A stretch of DNA of 64,000 nucleotides, taken from Impatiens glandulifera (taxonomy: Eukaryota; Streptophyta; Magnoliopsida; Ericales; Balsaminaceae). The DNA lies in the NCBI RefSeq assembly GCF_907164915.1, contig NC_061867.1, positions 54,582,271-54,646,270 of the forward strand. Reading direction: 5' to 3'. Below the pieces are notes generated by a model, which was not told the DNA's origin, did not search any database, and saw only the letters and a list, made by a program, of their open reading frames with translations. Both the position numbers and the translations under genes were made by a program. This document shows, one piece after another, positions 58,608-64,000 of the stretch (position 1 is its first letter; the number at the start of each line of letters is the position of its first letter).

Positions 58608-58870
58608 ATTTGGGTGAAATGTTGGAGAGATGTGGAGAGAGATATGGAGAGAGATATGGAGAGATATGAAAGAGATGAATGGAGGGGATTAATACCAGAG
58701 TGATGGGAGCAAAGGTAACATGGGGGGACTGACTATTAACTTTCTTTTATTTTTTCTCTTTGAGAAGAGGAGAGAGATTGTCTCTCTTCTCCGGGAAGGG
58801 GATGGGAATGGTTTAATTTAATTGAGAGAAATAAGGGTGAGGGGATTGCATTGTTGCTATCATGTAACCT
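58608..58870 (-). promoter_or_regulatory. 5' leader and proximal promoter of the GATA gene
   Basis: Upstream of the start the minus strand is dominated by CTCTCCATATCTCTC repeats (58622-58680) and TTCTCCTCTCTTCTCAAAGAG-like tracts near 58755-58795: pyrimidine-rich GAGA/CT elements, as in many plant regulatory-gene leaders. No TATA box can be fixed. Confidence 0.45.
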
Positions 58871-61800
58871 ATCACATTTACATCTTCATCTTCACTCATC
58901 TAGATAAGATTTTATTTGAAAAAGTTGATTTGAGTAGATTGATTCTCACTTCAAACCAATTGAGTCAAGTTCATCAAATTCTCATTATTACAAAAATCTC
59001 TATGATTTAAAGATGAGTAATGCATCCCCTCCTTTAGGCAACAAAAACAATTGGGATATCTTAGACTTCTTAATGTATTTGTTTGAGTTTGTCGGGTAGT
59101 CGCGTTAAATTGGTTTAGTGTTTGTGGGATATATGTTTAAACCGCGATGGGTCATGCTTGTCACACTCGAAACAAATTAGGGTCATAAAAAATTGTTAAT
59201 TAAACATTTTTTTACATAAAATTTAATTTTTTCATGTTCATTCTTACTAGAAGTGAAGTTCAAGTGAAGATTTTCATTGTTGTAGAGTAGTTGATAGTGA
59301 GCATTAAATTTGAGATATTAGGTTTTCTATTACCAATAGAATTTTAGTGGTTGCTTTAACAACATTTTTATTATCATTCAAAATTTTGGATCAATTCTAA
59401 CCCAATGTTACAAATGTTAATGCATATGAAAAAAAATAAAATTAAAATGATTTGTGTCATAAATATACTTTACTTAAAGAACACAACAATGATTTATATA
59501 GAGTAAGGGGTTTTTAAGAAGTCTTAAAGAAGTATGATCTTAGTTATAAAAGGGTTTCGGTAAAACAAATTTGATAAAAAATAAATTATTTGGATTTTTA
59601 ATTATTTTTAATTAATAAAAAATATTTTATTGTACTTAAAATTTAAATTTAATAAAAATTAAGTAAGGTATTTTAATGGATTAAATGAGTGATTTAATAG
59701 TGATAATTTTTTTTAGAAAACTATGTACAATTTAATAAATAAAACATAGCGAATGAGCACAAATATGGAAAAAGAAATAAAAAGGAAAGTTGGTAAAAAA
59801 AACTATTATACTAAAACAATTTTCATCTAAATTTTTTATTATAATAGTTTACTCTAATATAACTTTAACTATTGTAAAATAAAAATGATTAAGATATTAA
59901 AGTTCTCATTTAATTGATGTAAAAAACGCTATAAATTAAAGTGTAAATGCTTAAAAAATTAATTCAATTATTTCGGATACAAAAAAAAAATACTCATCCA
60001 CTGTAATATTTGCAAAATGACAATTAAGACATTATTGTAAAAATAAATAATAATTGGATGATAAAATACTTAATTTATTTTTAAACTACCTTATAAAACA
60101 TTATTTTGAAAATTTTAGTTTTGAGTTAATATCTATTTTGCATATAAAAATATTTCTAAAACTTGTACTTATGGCTTTGTTGACTTTGTTTAGTTCATAT
60201 TTACCCCTTTATGACATATATGACAATAATAGTCAAATTTGACTAATTTGCATACTTAAAATCTCTATCCTCACAATTGTTATAAAATAAAGGAACATGA
60301 TATATAACAATAAAATTGATTCTCATTTCAATTTAAATTATTTTTAATAAAATCAAGTTAGTTATAAGGAAATTCATTTTCATATAATGGAAACCTTTTT
60401 TTCTCTTATACAATACTTTTTATACCTATTTTTTAAACAAAAATTCCTTTAAATGAATTAATTCTTATACTCTATTTATTTTTATTTAGTTGGTTTTTAT
60501 TTTGATAATTTTGTTTTTCAGTGTATATATTTTTTCCATCTAAAGAAGCTCAAAAAAGTCCATATAACTGTTTCTAAAAGTAGCAATAATGGGGTCATGT
60601 TTATCATTTCATTACAAATTATTGACACTTTTACATTTATATTTTAAGTGTGAAATCATAACAATGAGAAATTTGCAATTTTTCTCTTAAATTATGTCCC
60701 TCAACTAAATATTACTTTTTAACGGTAAAAATAGATGAATATTCCTAGCACCTAAAGATGACCATGGGTGAAAAATGCGTTTACCATTCATTTTACTTTT
60801 GAGAATTTGTTTTTATTATCATCTTTTTGTTCCTTCCGATTTCATAGAATAAAAATGATTTTTTTTATACGAATATTTGTATTATTATGAAAAAACTTAT
60901 TTTTTTTATAAAATATAAAAATAAATAAATATATTGGTAATGATATATATTAATAGTGTTGATTAGTATTTAGTGTGAGATCGAGACCAATAACATAAAA
61001 AATGTCTATAGGGCAATTCAGATCAGAACCTGCGGGACGAATTATAACTGTCATCCTTACGTGGCATCTCTCAGGTCATGGATTCAAGCTCGTGAGACGA
61101 TAAGTTTTGTTCGTCTAGTTAAATTGATTATATATTTATAAATAATGTGTTTAACCCACAAAAATGAGTGAGATTCACCCTCGTTAAAAAAAAATTACTT
61201 CTTTTTATTAATTAAACTATAGCCTAATTATTTATTTATTTTGGATAGGTCAGAGGTGGGGGAAGTCTACATTGAAATTTTGCCACTAGACAAGAAAGAG
61301 AGTCCCCACCGACACCCTTAATTGATTATTTATATATCTTTTATTTTCTTAATTTTTTACATTTTCTGAATTAAAAAAAAAATTGATCTGGGCATAAGAT
61401 TAATTAACATAGGTTAATCACATGATAATATTAATTAGTTAATTAATTAGTAACTAAATCAGAAGGCGGTGGGGACCACATAGATTAACGGTCAAGATTA
61501 GATTTATCATAAATGAGTACAGTTACATCCATCCGTTCATGTGATTGAGAAAAAAATAAAGTAAAAAGAAAATTAAGATAATAGCTGTCTCCAGCTGTCA
61601 GTCTAAAAGAAAGAGAAAGATTGATTTAATAAATAAAATAGAAATTTCTTAATAATATTATTAAATTATTTTTATATTTTCTCACTTTATTTATTTGTTT
61701 TTGAGAAAAAAAATACAAAATTTTATTTACATCACATTTATATTAAATAATTATTTAGCAACACTAAACACTATTTTATGTTAAATACTATTTTATTTTT

Positions 61801-64000
61801 GAAAAGATAAACTCTAATGGTTCGTTCGCCCATTTAACTTTTTAACTTAAAAGTATTTTAAGTGAGAGTCGAAACCATTACTTTTACATCATTAAAAAAA
61901 TCACTTTATGATTTAAGTTATCTCAATAAAAAAAAATTCTTTCTTAAAATTATAATAACCAAGTTATAACTTCACTTTAATCCATTTGTGTCTTTCATAG
62001 TACTATTAATTGAATCTCAAATTTTTAATTTTCTTATATAAGATTATTTCACTCGATAATGTTATTAGTAGATATCTTAAATCACTTTTATAAGATTATT
62101 TGGATTTTTATATCTTAAATAATTTTTTTTATGAATTAATGAAAACTAGTATGACATCCCACCTTCATGGTCCATAACTTTCATTTAAAGCGTTTTCGGT
62201 TAAAATTAAACATGTAATTATTTGATCTTTTAAGTCAATTCTTACCACAAAATTATTTGATGGGTAAGTAAAAATATTTATAATCTTCAAAATACTAAAT
62301 TATTCATCCAACATTGTACAATACTTCATCTTTACTAATATTCCATTTTGATGATTACACCTTGTTTTCATTCTTATCAAGTGGTCCTTTTTTCTCTTTT
62401 GGTATTCCATCAAAAAACATGTCTCAAAGTAATCAATTAAATAATTTATAATTTTATTATTATTATTATTATTTTACTCTTACTAAAAATATTTTAAATT
62501 AAAATGATAGTATTAACTTTCTTAAAAAAAACCATCTGATTTTGAAAAAAAAAAACATGGAAAACTTATTTGGGTCTATTATTTTGTACAATCTTAATTC
62601 TAATCACAACCTAGCTCAGTTTTTAAATTATCAAAATTTAAATTAAAAAATGTTTTATTTCAATAATATCCCAAATTAATTTTTACATCATAATCTAGAT
62701 AACTTTTATATTTAATGAACCAACTATATAGACTTAAAATGTAATTAGTTTTTGACAAACATAAAAAACAATTATATGTTTTCTATATATCATTTTATTT
62801 ATAATTATTAATTTTCTAATGTTTTAATTATTTTTAATTAAATAAAAAATATTAAAATAGTGGTAGGGACACTAATAATATAGGTGGGGGGTGCTAAATT
62901 CACAAAAGTACAATTCGTACAGTGGCCTTTTGGACATGACTAAAAGGTACTAACAATGGAGGATAATTGTCTGACGTGTCCATTCCTTAAAAAGGCTATT
63001 GCCAGCGTGGACAGTTCCACATCATCATTACCTCTCTTAATCGGAGTGAAGTGAGATTATATGAAACAATTAATGAACATCATTTAATTTTATCTATTCA
63101 AATTAATTATATCTTTATTTGATTTAGAAAGTAATGGAGTAACATGTAAAATATGGATTCATCAATCTATATATAATAAATAATACTTCGTTAATTATTA
63201 AGTTTTCGCAACACGATGACCCGTTATTTAAGTATACACGAATTAGGTTGTTAGTTTATGAGTTAGTCCGTCCTCGAAAATAACGTGCCAAAAACACATT
63301 CAACAAATGAAGTAATAAACCATAATCTAGGGTTTGTAATTTGTTAGAATAGTATTAACCTTAATTGATATGTAACCAACTAGAGTAATATACATCTTGA
63401 ATAAAAGTTAATCTTTTGAGTTCTAAGCCAAGCCACAAGTGACACAGAGATAATTTGATATGGTTATTTTTCAGATATCTTTTTACAAGTTTTTTCGAAA
63501 AATACATTGGTCGATACAACATGTGTTATTTGATATTTTATGAAGGGAAGAAAGGAAATATGCTAGCCTTTATTATAGTGCTCTATTTGAAGTGACTCCA
63601 CTATCTTTTTTCGATCATATATTGCTAACATTATTCTTCTCTAAATAGTTTATTTAGATACCATTGATTAAATGTTTTGTGTGCACTTCCTTTGATTCGG
63701 TTAAAAGAAGATGTTTTTATTAACCACATGTCTAATTCTCAAGATCATTATTAGGGGTCAAGCTTGAGTTAATCCATTTAACCTAAATATGGTTTTGTTT
63801 CATTATGATTGTAGATGATGCTTTTACAAGTAAGGCCAACTAATGCAACATTTTTTTCCCTTTTCTTTTGTAGTGAAGTCAAATAAGTCAAGCTAACATG
63901 TTTTCTTTTGTCTTCTTAAAGCTTATTTGATGTTGGGTTATTTGAGATTTTTATTGAATATTTTAGAAAAGATCTTTTATAAAATTTATGTTATTTGGGT
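58871..64000. other. AT-rich intergenic DNA, no gene recognised
   Basis: Five kilobases without a convincing coding frame on either strand. GC-richer islands lie at 61010-61160 (contains a possible B-box-like GGATTCAAGC and GTTCGTCTAGTTAAATTG, also seen near 52264), 61240-61310, 61450-61570 and 62870-63060 (CTGACGTGTCC, GCGTGGACAGTTCC). They could be old repeats or distal regulatory DNA of a gene outside the window. Many A/T homopolymers and TA-rich words fill the rest. Confidence 0.5.

Overview
This is plant nuclear DNA, almost certainly from a eudicot. Support: spliced genes with GT-AG introns, a GATA factor with the plant CX2CX18CX2C finger, a plant-type NOT1, AT-rich intergenic DNA, and Mutator, hAT, CACTA, Tourist and tRNA-derived SINE elements. 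The species cannot be told from the sequence. No rRNA, tRNA, CRISPR or bacterial operon was seen. The ordinary genes are four, all apparently intact: SEC61 beta (+, CDS 1623-1877), NOT1/CNOT1 scaffold (-, 12070-32942, resolved by hand into 51 coding exons and 2,419 residues), an RHIP1-like protein (+, 53496-55869, nine exons, 256 residues) and a class-B GATA factor (-, 57713-58607, two exons, 265 residues).

Layout. 1-2050: SEC61 beta, whose promoter holds an overlapping UPRE and ERSE-like site and whose 5'UTR intron is an array of about 110-bp repeats. 3580-8892: a Mutator-like element of the Kaonashi kind (Ulp1/C48 protease-like gene plus remnant of a transposase C-terminus); the protease gene carries three in-frame stops, and a 19-bp repeat recurs in four arrays. 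8972-9662: a long inverted repeat. 9663-11990: intergenic. 12070-33050: NOT1, with MITEs and tandem duplications in introns. 33050-43640: transposon-rich AT desert with a Tourist MITE (TAA target duplication), a probable 1.1-kb MITE, a 2.3-kb non-autonomous CACTA element (GAA target duplication), and a 3.4-kb satellite-like array with about 510-bp higher-order period, itself hit by a SINE. 43764-51823: a second Mutator-like element carrying a FAR1-domain transposase relic and another C48 relic; a 3.1-kb hAT-like foldback element with an 8-bp target duplication is nested in it (47563-50685). 52415-52925: two related SINE-like copies. 53496-58610: RHIP1 and GATA, convergent, separated by about 168-bp tandem repeats. 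58700-64000: AT-rich, no gene recognised.

The four host genes have unrelated roles (ER translocation, mRNA deadenylation, G-protein/glucose signalling, transcription) and no shared pathway is implied. The most unusual structures are the near-symmetrical hAT-like foldback made of inverted ACGT-core repeat arrays, the higher-order repeat array, and the 19-bp repeats that resemble the palindrome in the terminal repeats of their own Mutator element. Exon joins and domains were read by eye; no search was run.
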